Notes under the pieces: generated by a model
Databases searched by the model: none
What the model saw: only the letters and a program-made list of their open reading frames with translations
Told to the model about the DNA's origin: nothing
Source: Puniceicoccaceae bacterium Marseille-Q1082
GTDB lineage: Bacteria > Verrucomicrobiota > Verrucomicrobiia > Opitutales > Intestinicryptomonadaceae
Length of the DNA: 64,000 bases
NCBI GenBank assembly: GCA_904424815.1
Contig: CAJGBI010000001.1
Coordinates: 1,569,671-1,633,670, forward strand
Direction: 5' to 3'
In this document: piece by piece, positions 36,225-45,490 of the stretch
Position numbering within the stretch: the first letter of the stretch is position 1
Layout of the letters: each line of letters opens with the position of its first letter
Translations under genes and position numbers: made by a program

Positions 36225-36270
36225 AAAGCCCGCCATCCGTATAAACAAAGGATTTGCGGGCTTTATCGTT
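36225..36270 (+). terminator. Terminator after tRNA-Lys
   Basis: AAAGCCCGC (36225-36233) pairs with GCGGGCTTT (36256-36264), with an inner ATCC/GGAT helix. TTT and then ATCGTTTTT follow. It lies 12 bases after the tRNA. Confidence 0.75.
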
Positions 36271-36316
36271 TTTGCCGCCCTTTACTGCGATTGGCGCAAA
36301 ACGCACCGAAAAACGG

Positions 36317-37613
36317 GGGTCAACACCAAAGGTTGTGGAATAGGTTGATTTTTTAGATTTGCCTTTCATAGATTCACCCCGCATTCCACGAGGACTCTCA
36401 GTCTGTAATTTTCAAAGTTTCTGTATCCATAGGCTCTGCGTTGTATCAACTTCATCTTGCGGTGGAAGCCCTCCGTTATTCCGTTATTTTTTGTAAATCT
36501 CCACATTCTTATTATCGGCGCAAACCATTCGCTTATCGTTTCCGCAAGCTTCCCAAACTCTGTCGGCGCTTCGTATTTCATTATCTTCATCATTTCCTTT
36601 AACTTTCTTATGTTATCCCTGCATTGCTTTGCCGTCTGACTCTTTTTATTCAATAGTCCGCATAATCGCTCCTTAAATTCGTACGCAAGCTCTATTGCCG
36701 GATTTCCCCTAAAAAAGCTTTTAAGCCGCTCCATCTCTTGCGCTTTTAGCCTCTCTCTCCTTTTCCGCAAAGGATAAGTAATCGATCTCTTCCACTTTAC
36801 TTCTTCCTGCGCACTCTTGCAAAATTCCATAAAGTGGTTGAGCACTAATCGTATCACATGAAACCTATCCGCTACTATCTTCGCCCTCGGAAAACATCTC
36901 CTTACGATACTTCGATATCCGCTCGATAAATCCATGCACACTACCTTCACATTTTCCCTGCCTTTGTACGACATTAGCGTGGCTTCTATATCGCTATGTC
37001 TCTTCCCTTTAATAACATCGTATACCCTGTGGTGCGATAAGTCGGCTATCGTAGTCGCAAACTTGTAACCCTTGTGGATTGTGTGCTCGTCTATTCCTAT
37101 AATTTCAGGACAAGGATAGTTGATTTGCTCTTTGAGCTTTTGCTCGTACCTACTGTGGATTGCCCGCTCAACCGTGCTTGCAGATATGCGGTAAATCCGG
37201 GCAATAGCCTTATTGCAAACGTTCCGAGCGTATTCACTTACGAGCCTGTTTTTGAACCTCTCCGAGTGACGAGCGTAAGGCCTTACTCCCTCAAGCCTTT
37301 CGCGAAAGACCCTTCCGCAATCGAGACACTTGTAACGCTTGCATTTTACCTTGAGATGATAAATAGCTCCGTTTTCAGAGACGTGCTTAATATAACGCCG
37401 GTAGGAATCGTAATGAATCAAACGATGCGACCCACATAAGCAGTCGGGTATACCCGACTGCTTATGCTCAACTTCCGCAAGCGAAAAGTCTTGACTAACT
37501 CTTACCGTCCTGAGTATCTTATAACCCTTGATTAACACATTGGGCATTGTAGAACATTTTTTATTCTCTTTGCCCTCTTTTTTTTCTCCCATTCCACAAT
37601 CTTTGACGTAGAG
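36317..37613 (-). mobile_element. ISL3-family insertion sequence, complete, about 1.3 kb
   Basis: The element carries one ISL3-type transposase gene. Imperfect terminal inverted repeats share TTGTGGAAT and CAAAG: on the left GTCAACACCAAAGGTTGTGG, on the right (reverse complement) CTCTACGTCAAAGATTGTGG. Both sides are flanked by the identical ten bases CGAAAAACGG (36307-36316 and 37614-37623). This is consistent with the 8-bp target duplication of the family plus chance matches, so the exact edge is uncertain by a base or two. Just outside the right end is an 11-pair hairpin, GGTAATTTTTC-TT-GAAAAATTACC (37622-37645). The intact frame and target repeats suggest a recent insertion. Confidence 0.9.
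36366..37592 (-). CDS. ISL3-family transposase
   Basis: The 408-residue DDE transposase has an N-terminal zinc-binding region (PDCLCGSHR, CKRYKCLDCGRVFRERLEG), a helix-turn-helix (ARIYRISASTVERAIHSRYE) and the catalytic triad. The first Asp is in EIIGIDEHTIHKG near residue 165, the second in VVCMDLSSGYRSIV near 218 and the Glu in NGITEGFHRKMKLIQRRAYG near 372. Typical ISL3 phrases include ADRFHVIRLV. The first ATG (37592) lies inside the terminal repeat; ATG 37547 (MPNVLIKG) is an alternative. No frameshift or stop is seen, so it is probably active. Confidence 0.95.
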   Translation of the reverse strand: MGEKKEGKENKKCSTMPNVLIKGYKILRTVRVSQDFSLAEVEHKQSGIPDCLCGSHRLIHYDSYRRYIKHVSENGAIYHLKVKCKRYKCLDCGRVFRERLEGVRPYARHSERFKNRLVSEYARNVCNKAIARIYRISASTVERAIHSRYEQKLKEQINYPCPEIIGIDEHTIHKGYKFATTIADLSHHRVYDVIKGKRHSDIEATLMSYKGRENVKVVCMDLSSGYRSIVRRCFPRAKIVADRFHVIRLVLNHFMEFCKSAQEEVKWKRSITYPLRKRRERLKAQEMERLKSFFRGNPAIELAYEFKERLCGLLNKKSQTAKQCRDNIRKLKEMMKIMKYEAPTEFGKLAETISEWFAPIIRMWRFTKNNGITEGFHRKMKLIQRRAYGYRNFENYRLRVLVECGVNL

Positions 37614-37863
37614 CGAAAAACGGTAATTTTTCTTGAAAAATTACCCACCAAATTGCGGGCTTTTCGCGTTAAAATGCAACTTTTGCAACCTTAGCGAACT
37701 TTGCGGATATTCGAGGATGCGCGGGCTGGAATTTCCGCAAACTTTGCCGAATGTTTCAGGCGCGTTCCAAGAGGTTGAACGCGCAAATCTTGTTTTATTT
37801 TTTGGGTTGATTTTTGACTATTCTTGGGCTTTTTTGCAAATATCAGGCAAATACATTCGACCC

Positions 37864-38985
37864 ATGAAATGCAAGTATCTGAAATCCGCTCTCGCCGCCC
37901 TCATTGCCGCATCCGCCCCTGCATGCGCGGAGGCATCCGGAAATTCTGAAGAGCCCGCGCCCGCCAAGCGCGCAACGATAGGCGCATACTACTTCGACGG
38001 ATGGTCTGGCAAAAACCGGTATGACGCGGATCCCTCCCAGCCGTGGGCAAAGGGCGCGCCCACGCATTTGACCAAAAAACTCGCCGAAGATTTCGGATTC
38101 CGCGAGCCCGTCTGGGGTTGGAGAAACGATTCCCAGGAAATAATGGACCGCCAGATAAGGCTCGCAGCGGAAAACGGCGTGGATTTCTTCCTGTTCTGCT
38201 GGTACTGGAAAGACAACAAAGGCCCCATAAACGAAGCCGCGATAGAATCGCAGCCGACGCACGCGAGCCTCAACCTGTATCTGAAATCCAAAGAAAAGGA
38301 CAAACTCAAATACTGCCTGTTAGTCGCCAACCACGGGGGATCCGAAATAATCGGCGACAAGAACTGGGAGGACGCTGTAAAATACTGGACAAGATATTTC
38401 TCCGACCCGCAATACATGCGCGTGGGGGGAAAGCCGCTTGTGGTAATCTTCGGAAGCGGCGCAAATTCCATAACCGACGCCCAGATAAAAATAATGCGCG
38501 AAACCGCAAAAAAGCTCGGCTTCAAAGACGGGATCGCCATAGCGTGCTGCCGGGGCAAACGCCCGTCTTTCGACATCGCGACGCGCTACAACGTAAACAC
38601 CTCGTACAAGGGCGAAAGCAGGGAACTTCCCTACTCCGACATCGCGAGCGCGACAAAATCCACATGGAACGGCAGCCCCGAGCAGCCTTTCATTCCAACC
38701 ATAACGTGCGGCTGGGACAAGCGGCCGTGGGAGGGCAAGGGGCCGGAAGGGCTCGGCAACACGCCCGTGGGCGGCTATTATACCGGAGACACTCCGGAAG
38801 CTTTCGGCAAGCTGCTGTCGGAAGCGATAAAGTGGATGGACGAAAATCCCGAAAAAACCCTCAAGGAGCGCATTGCCCTGATATACGCATGGAACGAGCT
38901 CGGCGAGGGAGGATACCTCGTCCCGACAAAGGGGGATCCGGAGGCGAAAAAACTGAAAACCATCGGCAAAATCGTCGGCAAATGA
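37864..38985 (+). CDS. Secreted GH99-like / WbsX-type glycan-active protein
   Basis: The 373-residue protein starts at ATG 37864 with a signal peptide (MKCKYLKSALAALIAASAPA). Its body matches the WbsX/GH99-like TIM-barrel family: TIGAYYFDGWSGKNRYD, WGWRNDSQEIMDRQIRLAAE, NGVDFFLFCWYWKDNKG, KPLVVIFGSG and the C-terminal LIYAWNELGEGGYLVPTKGD with conserved Glu residues. Members act on glycans or occur in glycan gene clusters; specificity is unknown. Upstream of this ATG lie TTGACT near 37815 and a hairpin at 37760-37784 (GCGCGTTC/GAACGCGC). The frame is open further upstream, but that part resembles leader DNA. Confidence 0.85.
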   Translation: MKCKYLKSALAALIAASAPACAEASGNSEEPAPAKRATIGAYYFDGWSGKNRYDADPSQPWAKGAPTHLTKKLAEDFGFREPVWGWRNDSQEIMDRQIRLAAENGVDFFLFCWYWKDNKGPINEAAIESQPTHASLNLYLKSKEKDKLKYCLLVANHGGSEIIGDKNWEDAVKYWTRYFSDPQYMRVGGKPLVVIFGSGANSITDAQIKIMRETAKKLGFKDGIAIACCRGKRPSFDIATRYNVNTSYKGESRELPYSDIASATKSTWNGSPEQPFIPTITCGWDKRPWEGKGPEGLGNTPVGGYYTGDTPEAFGKLLSEAIKWMDENPEKTLKERIALIYAWNELGEGGYLVPTKGDPEAKKLKTIGKIVGK

Positions 38986-39177
38986 GCCCCCCACTCCGCG
39001 CGGGGAACTGCCGGAGGGCGCATAAACCGGCGCGCCGCCCGCGAGGGAAACAGCCGGCTGCAAAGGCGCCGCGTTGAAATCCGATGCGGCGCTTTTTGCG
39101 CAGTCTCCGAAAGCCGCGCGGACTGCCCGCGCCCGGGCGCAAAAAAAACGGCCTCCCGCGAGGGAAACCGTAAGAAA

Positions 39178-39253
39178 TGGTGGCCAGACCAGGAATCGAA
39201 CCAGGGACACAAGGATTTTCAGTCCTCCGCTCTACCAACTGAGCTATCTGGCC
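39178..39253 (-). tRNA. tRNA-Phe (anticodon GAA)
   Basis: On the minus strand GGCCAGA pairs with TCTGGCC, the D arm is GCTC/GAGC, the anticodon loop is CTGAAAA giving anticodon GAA, and the T loop is TTCGATT. The discriminator is A and a 3' CCA is encoded (39180-39178), unlike the tRNA-Lys upstream. Confidence 0.96.
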
Positions 39254-39375
39254 AAAAGTTAAGCTTTCACTCCATTTTAAACGCGCCGGCATGTCAATAT
39301 ATTTTTTAAAATATTTCCGCCGCGCGCCGGCGAAAACCGCCATATGCCGCAAAGCGCGACGCGGCTCCGGATTGC

Positions 39376-39405
39376 TTGACTAAACGGAGTTTTATGTTTT
39401 AAACT
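39376..39405 (+). promoter_or_regulatory. Predicted promoter of the SGNH hydrolase gene
   Basis: TTGACT (39376-39381), an 18-base spacer and TAAACT (39400-39405) lie 19 bases before the ATG at 39424, in an AT-rich stretch. Confidence 0.45.
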
Positions 39406-39423
39406 AAAAAAAATACATCAAAC

Positions 39424-40773
39424 ATGAAATTTTTTGAAAAATCCGGATTCCGCGCGGCAATCGCCGCAGCGGCAATCGCCTCCGCCCCCTTCCAAACCGC
39501 GCTCGCGGGAGCGCCTAATCCCGAAGCCGTCCGCCCGCTCGCCGAGTTTTCCGAAAGGCTCGGAATGCCTAATCTGGCAAAAAAGCTGGAAGAAGGGAAA
39601 AACGTTAAAATCGCGTATCTCGGCGGGAGCATTACGGAGCAGAACGGCTGGCGCGTCCACTCCCGAAAATATCTGGCGCGCAAGTATCCGAAAGCGCGCG
39701 TCGGGGAAATCAACGCCGCCATCGGGGGAACCGGCTCCGACCTCGGGTGCCTGCGGGTCGGCGCGGACGTAATCTCAAAAAATCCCGACGCCGTATTTGT
39801 GGAGTTCGCCGTAAACGACGCTTGGCGGAACCCGCGCGACATATTCAGGGACATGGAGGGCATAGTCCGGCAGATTTGGGCGAAATCCAAAGAAACGGAC
39901 ATATGCTTCGTCTACACTGTGACGGAAAGGGACGCCGCCGCCCTCGAAAACGGCGAAATGTCGCGCGCGGCGAGCGCGATGGAGGCGCTGGCGGACTATT
40001 ACGGAATTCCGTCTATCCACTTCGGGAAGGAGATAGCCGGCAACCTTGCCTCCGGAAAGCTGATTATGAAAACCGGCGCCGACGTCAAATACGTGGACGG
40101 CGAGGCGCTCGACGAAAGCGCGGCAATCGCGCGGACGCCCGACGGCAAAATTCCTTTCTCGAAAGACGGCGTCCACCCGTACCCGAATACGGGGCACCTG
40201 CTCTACCAAAAGGCGTTCGCGCGCTCTTTCGACGCGCTGGCAAAATCCGGCAAAAAAGCCGGCGGCGCGGCCCGAGCGAGGTCTCTGCCGGCGGCGGACC
40301 CAATGTCGCCCGTTTCGGTGAAAACCCTTCCGCTCGACGCCGCAAAGCTGTTCGGCAAAACGGGCGACGTCCCGTGGGACTCGCCCGCAATGTCGGGAAA
40401 ATTTAAAGAGCGCGCGCCGTTTGGCTTCAAAAAATTTGAAACCGGCTCGGGCTTTGAAATCGAATTTTCCGGAAGGAGGCTCGTCATGTACGCGCTCTTC
40501 GGGCCGTCGTGCGGCGAAGCGGACGTGCGCGCAGATTCGGAAAAGGCGCGGAAGGCGAAATTCTTCGACGGGTACTCGTCATATTACAGAATGATGCCCG
40601 TAAAGCTGTTCGACGGCGGGCGCGGGAAACACCGCGCGAGGTTGGAAATGTCGGCGGAAAAAATGGACAAGCGCGCAATTCTGCTGCCGGAACACGCAAA
40701 GCGTTTTGACGAAAATCCCGCCGCATTCGCCCCGCAAAACGGCTACGCCTGCTGCCTGTACATCGTGGAATAG
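39424..40773 (+). CDS. Secreted SGNH/GDSL-family hydrolase (carbohydrate-esterase-like)
   Basis: The 449 residues begin with a signal peptide (AAIAAAAIASAPFQTALA). The SGNH blocks are in order: block I KIAYLGGSITEQNGW with the nucleophile Ser, block II INAAIGGTGSDLGCLR, block III AVFVEFAVNDAW with the conserved Asn, and block V SKDGVHPYPNTGHLLY with the catalytic Asp and His. A C-terminal beta-rich region of about 150 residues (FKKFETGSGFEIEFSGRRLV onward) resembles accessory jelly-roll domains seen with acetyl-esterases. It probably de-esterifies polysaccharides outside the cytoplasm; the substrate is not determinable. It ends at a 16-bp perfect palindrome (40773-40788). Confidence 0.88.
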   Translation: MKFFEKSGFRAAIAAAAIASAPFQTALAGAPNPEAVRPLAEFSERLGMPNLAKKLEEGKNVKIAYLGGSITEQNGWRVHSRKYLARKYPKARVGEINAAIGGTGSDLGCLRVGADVISKNPDAVFVEFAVNDAWRNPRDIFRDMEGIVRQIWAKSKETDICFVYTVTERDAAALENGEMSRAASAMEALADYYGIPSIHFGKEIAGNLASGKLIMKTGADVKYVDGEALDESAAIARTPDGKIPFSKDGVHPYPNTGHLLYQKAFARSFDALAKSGKKAGGAARARSLPAADPMSPVSVKTLPLDAAKLFGKTGDVPWDSPAMSGKFKERAPFGFKKFETGSGFEIEFSGRRLVMYALFGPSCGEADVRADSEKARKAKFFDGYSSYYRMMPVKLFDGGRGKHRARLEMSAEKMDKRAILLPEHAKRFDENPAAFAPQNGYACCLYIVE

Positions 40774-40893
40774 CCGCCCGCGGGCGGCGGAGCACCGCGG
40801 CGCAAAATACGCCCGCGGCGCGCGAGCTGCAAATCCGCGCAAGAAAATTCGCGGGCCGGAATTCTCCATGCCCGCGAAAGGAGCGGCAAAAGC

Positions 40894-42039
40894 TCAGAAA
40901 AACTTTTTGTAAAACGGCTGCGACTGCGACCCCTTGTTGTCGGCGTCCCCGCACAGAACCGCAAACTCCTCGAGCTTCTTGCGCTGCGCGTCGGTGAGCT
41001 TGGAGGGGACTTCGACGTTCACGCGGACGTACAAATCTCCCGCGCCGCCCCCGCGCAGGCTCGGCATTCCCTGCCCTTTGAGGCGCATCAGCGTGCCGGG
41101 CTGCGTGCCAGGGGCGATTTTCAAAACCGCCTTCTTCCCGGTGAGAGTTTCGACCTCTATCTGCCCCCCGAGCGCCGCGAGGGTGAACTTTGCCATTATG
41201 TCCGTGTAAAGATCGTTGCCGTCGCGCTCAAACCTGTCGTTCGGGGCCACGACAATCACGACGTACAGGTCTCCGCTCGGGCCGCCGTTGTAGCCCGCGT
41301 TGCCCGCGCCGGATTTTCTCAGGCGAGAGCCCGTGTAGACGCCGGCGGGTATGTCGAGCTTCACCTCGTTGCGCTCGCGGATTCTGCCCCCGCCCCCGCA
41401 CCTCGGGCACGGGTTTTCTATTATAGTTCCGGAACCGCGGCAAGTCGGGCAGGGCTGGCTGAAACGTATGGGGCCTTTTGCCATGTTGACACGGCCCGTG
41501 CCGCCGCACTTCGGGCAGGCCTTGCGGCCGCCGGCGTCCTTAGAGCCCGTACCGCGGCAGTCGGGACACTCGACAAGGCGGTTGTAGCGTATCGTGCGCG
41601 AAACCCCCGCCGCCGCCTCCTCGAGCGAAATTTCCATCTCGACGCTGATGTCCGAGCCGCGCTCGGGCGCATTGGCGTCCTCCTCGCGCATGTCGCCCAT
41701 GCCGCCGAAAAAGTCGTAAAACGCCCCGCCGCCGCCTCCGCCGAACACCTGGCGGAATATGTCGTAGGGATCCTGGAATCCCCCGTATCCGGCGGCTCCG
41801 CCGCCCATGCCGCCCTGCTGGAACGCGGCGTGCCCGAACTGGTCGTACTTGGCGCGCTTTTCCTCGTCGGAAAGGACTTCGTAAGCCTCGGAAACCTGCT
41901 TGAATTTCTCCTCCGCCGCCTTGTCTCCGGGATTGTGGTCGGGGTGGTATTTGAGCGCGAGCTTCCGGTACGCCTTTTTTATCTCTTGCGCGGACGCCGT
42001 CTTTTCGACGCCCAGAACTTTGTAAAAATCCTCGGCCAT
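40894..42039 (-). CDS. dnaJ: Chaperone DnaJ (Hsp40)
   Basis: DnaJ delivers clients to DnaK and stimulates its ATPase. The 381-residue protein starts at ATG 42039 with the J domain ([20 protein letters not shown], the HPD motif in [11 protein letters not shown]). A Gly/Phe-rich linker follows, then four CxxCxGxG-type zinc repeats ([32 protein letters not shown]) and the C-terminal substrate domain ([13 protein letters not shown]). It begins four bases after the grpE stop. dnaK is not in this window. An upstream in-frame start would overlap grpE and is not used. Confidence 0.97.
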   Translation of the reverse strand: MAEDFYKVLGVEKTASAQEIKKAYRKLALKYHPDHNPGDKAAEEKFKQVSEAYEVLSDEEKRAKYDQFGHAAFQQGGMGGGAAGYGGFQDPYDIFRQVFGGGGGGAFYDFFGGMGDMREEDANAPERGSDISVEMEISLEEAAAGVSRTIRYNRLVECPDCRGTGSKDAGGRKACPKCGGTGRVNMAKGPIRFSQPCPTCRGSGTIIENPCPRCGGGGRIRERNEVKLDIPAGVYTGSRLRKSGAGNAGYNGGPSGDLYVVIVVAPNDRFERDGNDLYTDIMAKFTLAALGGQIEVETLTGKKAVLKIAPGTQPGTLMRLKGQGMPSLRGGGAGDLYVRVNVEVPSKLTDAQRKKLEEFAVLCGDADNKGSQSQPFYKKFF

Positions 42040-42043
42040 AAAC

Positions 42044-42706
42044 CTACTTCTCGGCCTTTCCGCTCGATACCACAACACTCGCCGGGCGGACGAGCCTTCC
42101 GTGGATCTTATAGCCCGAGCGCATCACCTTTATGACCTTGTTTTCGGGGACGGTGTCGCTCGGGTCGTGGGCGACGCACTCCTGGAAATTCGGGTCGAAA
42201 TCCCCGCCCTCGCCCGCGATTTCCTCGACGCCGAAATTCGCAAGAACCCGCTTTATCTGCGAGCACACCATTTCAACGCCTTTCAGAAGGTTTTTGGCGT
42301 CGTCCGATTCCCTCGCGGCGGCGATCGCCATCTCGAGGTGGTCCACCGACGGTATGAGCTCCTCGACGAGCGGCTGCACGGCGAATTTGGCGAGCTCCTG
42401 TTTTTCGCGCTGGACTTTGCGGCGGTATGTGTCGAGATCCGCAAGGGTGCGCATGTAAAGATCCTTGTTTTTTTCGGCCTGCGCGACCGCCTCGTCGAGG
42501 CGGCGCATGAGGTCTGTGGAATTCATCGCCTGCTCCTCGGCGCACATGTCGTCAGCGGCGCGCTCGGCGTCAACCGGCGTAGCCTCTCGCCCGGGAATGG
42601 GTTCGAGCTCCGGAGCGCGCGCCGGTTCAAGGGGCTTTAAATTGTCGCTTTCCCCGCCGGCGGCTCCGCGTTTGGAGCCATGGGTGTTCTCGTGTCTGTT
42701 CTTCAT
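42044..42706 (-). CDS. grpE: Nucleotide exchange factor GrpE
   Basis: GrpE releases ADP from DnaK. The 220 residues have an unconserved charged N-terminus and a coiled coil ([40 protein letters not shown]). The four-helix and beta domains follow, with [31 protein letters not shown] and the signature [20 protein letters not shown]. It is followed after four bases by dnaJ. No CIRCE element or hrcA gene is visible upstream, so heat-shock control is not evident from the sequence. The upstream neighbour is the nucleotidyltransferase gene, 75 bp away on the same strand. Confidence 0.96.
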   Translation of the reverse strand: MKNRHENTHGSKRGAAGGESDNLKPLEPARAPELEPIPGREATPVDAERAADDMCAEEQAMNSTDLMRRLDEAVAQAEKNKDLYMRTLADLDTYRRKVQREKQELAKFAVQPLVEELIPSVDHLEMAIAAARESDDAKNLLKGVEMVCSQIKRVLANFGVEEIAGEGGDFDPNFQECVAHDPSDTVPENKVIKVMRSGYKIHGRLVRPASVVVSSGKAEK

Positions 42707-42781
42707 AGTTTCGGGAAATTCTATATATCGTAAAATATGACAATGCGGTTAGGGCAAAAGTCGCACATTTCGGCGGAATTT

Positions 42782-44158
42782 TCAAGCGCCATGTTCCCGA
42801 AGAAAGCCCCCGAGCCATTCGGCGGCGCCGGCTTCGTCCGAAAATTCCCCGTCGAGCTGCGCCTCGTAGGCGGCGGAGAGAATCGCCTTGAATTTCTCCG
42901 ACGGCCTCATTCCGCGCGAGACGAGGTGCCTGCCCATTAGGATCGGCTTCGGCGCGGAGTCGCGCACGCTGAGCTCCCGCGCGCGCTCGGAAATCCAGAC
43001 TCCCTGCGGGGAATCCCCGGGCTCGAGCGGCGGGCGGCCGTTTCTGTCGGCGTCGTCCACCCGCACGAGCCTGTCTATGCGCCCCACCTTGCGCGCGAGC
43101 CTGCGTATGGCGGAATCCCCCGCCCCGCTCCGCCAGAGGTCGAGAACCGCCATGTGGCGCTCGACGAGCACTACGACCTCCTCTATAAGCGACTTTTCGC
43201 GCGTCATGCGCCCGAGAAATTCGCGCGCCGGCCTTGCTCCGAGAACGTCGTGGCCGTAGGAATGTATTTTGCCGTCCTCCCCGAAAGCCGTGCACAGCGG
43301 CTTGCCGAAATCGTGGCATAGCACTGCAAGCCCCACGACGAGATCCTCCCTGTCGTCCCCCGTCCTGTGCGCGGCGAAGTGGTCGAGGCAAAACCCCGTG
43401 TGGACGAACACGTCGCCCTCGGGGTGCCATTCGGGATCCTGCGGGCAGCCGGAGCACGCGGCGAGCTCGGGGAAATGCCTTATCCAGCCGCAGTCGCGCA
43501 GAAAGTTTAAGCCGCCGGAAATTTTGGAGCCCTTTAAGAGCAGCTTTTTCCACTCCTCGAAAACTCGCTCCGGCGCGAGGTTTTCGAACGGGATCTTCGA
43601 GCACAGCTCGACGGTCTCCTGCGCGGGAGAAAAGCCGAATCGCGCTATGAACTGCATCGCCCTCAAAACGCGCAGGGGGTCTTCCGAAAACTTGTCCGAA
43701 GTGTGGCGCAATATCCCCCTTTCGAGATCTTTCCTCCCGCCGTAGGGGTCCACGATTTCGCCCGTGAGGCAGTCGCATAGCATGGAGTTTACGGTGAAGT
43801 CGCGGCGCGCGCACGCCGCCTCTACGGGCAGAAACGGGTCGCATTCCACGTCGAAGGCGCGGTGCCCCTCGCCCGTTTTGCGCTCGGTGCGCGGGACGCT
43901 CACGTCTATGCAAAACCCCTTGAGAATCCAGACGCCGAAGCTCTTGCCGACCATTTCGAAGCGGAAGCGGCGCGAGAGCGTTTTTTCGACCATCGCGGGG
44001 GTAAGGCCGTAAATTTCGATGTCTATGTCTTTGGGGGTCTTCCCCAAAAGGGAGTCGCGCACGCATCCGCCCACGAGGTACGCCCTGCCGCCCGCCTCTT
44101 TCGCGGCGGCGCTTATCCACCGGCATGCGGCGGCGTCGGATTTCGATAGTTTAAGCAT
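42782..44158 (-). CDS. CCA tRNA nucleotidyltransferase / poly(A) polymerase family protein with HD domain
   Basis: The 458 residues begin with the class II nucleotidyltransferase head: AYLVGGCVRDSLLGKTPKDI with DIEIYG giving the two metal-binding Asp residues, then ARRDFTVNSMLCD. The RNA-binding domain has EDPLRVLRAMQFIARFGF. An HD-type region follows (HTGFCLDHFAAH, AVLCHDFGKP, HSYGHDVLG), as in CCA-adding enzymes with phosphohydrolase activity. CCA addition would be needed for tRNA-Lys, which has no encoded CCA. Whether this is a CCA-adding enzyme or a poly(A) polymerase cannot be settled here. ATG 44158 (MLKLSK) is preferred to TTG 44191. Confidence 0.9.
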   Translation of the reverse strand: MLKLSKSDAAACRWISAAAKEAGGRAYLVGGCVRDSLLGKTPKDIDIEIYGLTPAMVEKTLSRRFRFEMVGKSFGVWILKGFCIDVSVPRTERKTGEGHRAFDVECDPFLPVEAACARRDFTVNSMLCDCLTGEIVDPYGGRKDLERGILRHTSDKFSEDPLRVLRAMQFIARFGFSPAQETVELCSKIPFENLAPERVFEEWKKLLLKGSKISGGLNFLRDCGWIRHFPELAACSGCPQDPEWHPEGDVFVHTGFCLDHFAAHRTGDDREDLVVGLAVLCHDFGKPLCTAFGEDGKIHSYGHDVLGARPAREFLGRMTREKSLIEEVVVLVERHMAVLDLWRSGAGDSAIRRLARKVGRIDRLVRVDDADRNGRPPLEPGDSPQGVWISERARELSVRDSAPKPILMGRHLVSRGMRPSEKFKAILSAAYEAQLDGEFSDEAGAAEWLGGFLREHGA

Positions 44159-44263
44159 TATAGTGTCGGGCGCGCGGGAATCCCGCGGCAAACCGGCGGC
44201 GCGGGCGAATCGGCGGGGCGCAGTTCCGCCCGCAAACTATATCCGCCCGCAAAAAAATACCGC

Positions 44264-44557
44264 CTACTTTACGTCGTAAACCAAAAGTTTCCCGCCCGCG
44301 GGCTTGAGGTAGTTTTCGACAAAATTCACGTGCACCGGATGCGAGGCGTAGCGCGCAAGCCCCTCCTCGTCGTTCTCGAACGCCACGACGAGCGCCACGT
44401 CGAAAAAGTCGTCAACCACCGGCCTCTGGCTTGGCACGGGCGCGCCGCAATGGAAAAATTTCACTCCGTCTATGGCGCGCAGAGTTTCGACGCCCTCGCG
44501 GAGCAGCCCGACCTTGTCGGCGTTTCTCGTCCTGAAAATAACTATGTGGGTAAGCAT
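44264..44557 (-). CDS. Dabb-family (stress-responsive alpha/beta barrel) protein
   Basis: The 97 residues form one Dabb domain: MLTHIVIFRTRNADKVGLLR, ETLRAIDGVKFFHCGAPV, DDFFDVALVVAFENDEEGLA and ASHPVHVNFVENYLKP. The DVALVVAF strand and the final His-Pro-Val-His pattern are characteristic. Dabb proteins are small dimers with mostly unknown roles. ATG 44557 starts right at the first strand; the frame is open upstream but does not match. It follows the RodZ-like gene on the same strand by 66 bp and may be cotranscribed. Confidence 0.85.
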   Translation of the reverse strand: MLTHIVIFRTRNADKVGLLREGVETLRAIDGVKFFHCGAPVPSQRPVVDDFFDVALVVAFENDEEGLARYASHPVHVNFVENYLKPAGGKLLVYDVK

Positions 44558-44623
44558 GTCTTTTACTGAAAAAATGCGGATGGCGTTCCGAGGGGAATCC
44601 CGAAACAAATCCGAGGCCGCGGG

Positions 44624-45451
44624 CTAATCCCTCGCCGAAACCGAAAATTCGCAAATGCCGCTCGGCTGAATCCCCGTTCCGCGCGAGAGGTCGATCTTCT
44701 TTCCGTTGCGGTACACCTCAATGTTCTGGGCGTCGGTCGTCATGATTTTTAGGGGCGTTTTGTACTTAAATTCCTTTTTGTCGCCCGCGGCAATGGAACC
44801 CGTATAAAGGGGGTTGCTTTTATCCTGGGGGTAGTATACGTTTATATAGGTGTCGCGCAGGGCGGATATGCCGAGCAGATACTCCTTGGCGGGCTGCGCG
44901 GCGGGCGACGCCTGCTGCCGCGGGGCGGGCGATGCCGGTGCGGACGAGGTCATGTTGATGTCGGGATTTTCCTCGGGGGCGTTCGGGCGAACGAGAGACG
45001 ACACCCCGAAAATTATCAGCGCGACCGCCAGCAAAACCCCGACAAATACCGCCCCGAGCTTGATGTAATTCATCTGGTCTTCGGAGATGTCGCCGCCGGA
45101 CTCGTCTTCCGAAGATTCGTAGCGGCCGTCAACGGACTGCGGAGGCTCCACGTCCTTGGGGGAGGCGGGCGCTATCCTTTCAAGGATATGCTTGGCCTTG
45201 CGCGCATCCCCCCTGCGCGAAGCCTGCAAAGCCGCGTACTCCGCCATTATTTCGTCCACATTGAGCTTCAAAAAGGCAGCGTAAATCCTCAAAAACCCCC
45301 TCTTGTAAATTTCGGGAAGCTTGAAGTTGAATTCGCCCGACTCCATATTGGATATTATGTCGGTGCGCAGGCGCGTCTGGTCGGCCGCGTCCCTCAGAGT
45401 AAAGCCCATGGCGTTTCTTGCCGCCGCCAATTTTTCACCCAAGTTTTTCAT
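44624..45451 (-). CDS. rodZ: RodZ-like helix-turn-helix membrane protein
   Basis: The 275-residue protein has a cytoplasmic Cro/RodZ-type HTH (LGEKLAAARNAMGFTLRDAA, RLRTDIISNMESGEFNFKLP, EIYKRGFLRIYAAFLKLN). An acidic linker and one membrane helix (KLGAVFVGVLLAVALIIFGV) follow. After a Pro/Ala linker comes a periplasmic DUF4115-like beta domain (LLGISALRDTYINVYYPQD). RodZ ties MreB to the cell-wall machinery and sets rod shape. Neither mreB nor other shape genes are nearby, so function rests on architecture only. ATG 45451 is chosen; a TTG three codons upstream is possible. Confidence 0.82.
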   Translation of the reverse strand: MKNLGEKLAAARNAMGFTLRDAADQTRLRTDIISNMESGEFNFKLPEIYKRGFLRIYAAFLKLNVDEIMAEYAALQASRRGDARKAKHILERIAPASPKDVEPPQSVDGRYESSEDESGGDISEDQMNYIKLGAVFVGVLLAVALIIFGVSSLVRPNAPEENPDINMTSSAPASPAPRQQASPAAQPAKEYLLGISALRDTYINVYYPQDKSNPLYTGSIAAGDKKEFKYKTPLKIMTTDAQNIEVYRNGKKIDLSRGTGIQPSGICEFSVSARD

Positions 45452-45490
45452 CACAGCCAAGTCAATTTCGCAAACTCGCTTTTTGCAACA

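Noticed and set aside
39074-39262. Short plus-strand frame ending in TRNRTRDTRIFSPPLYQLSY
   Set aside because: This is the well-known spurious translation of the antisense of a tRNA gene (tRNA-Phe at 39178-39253).
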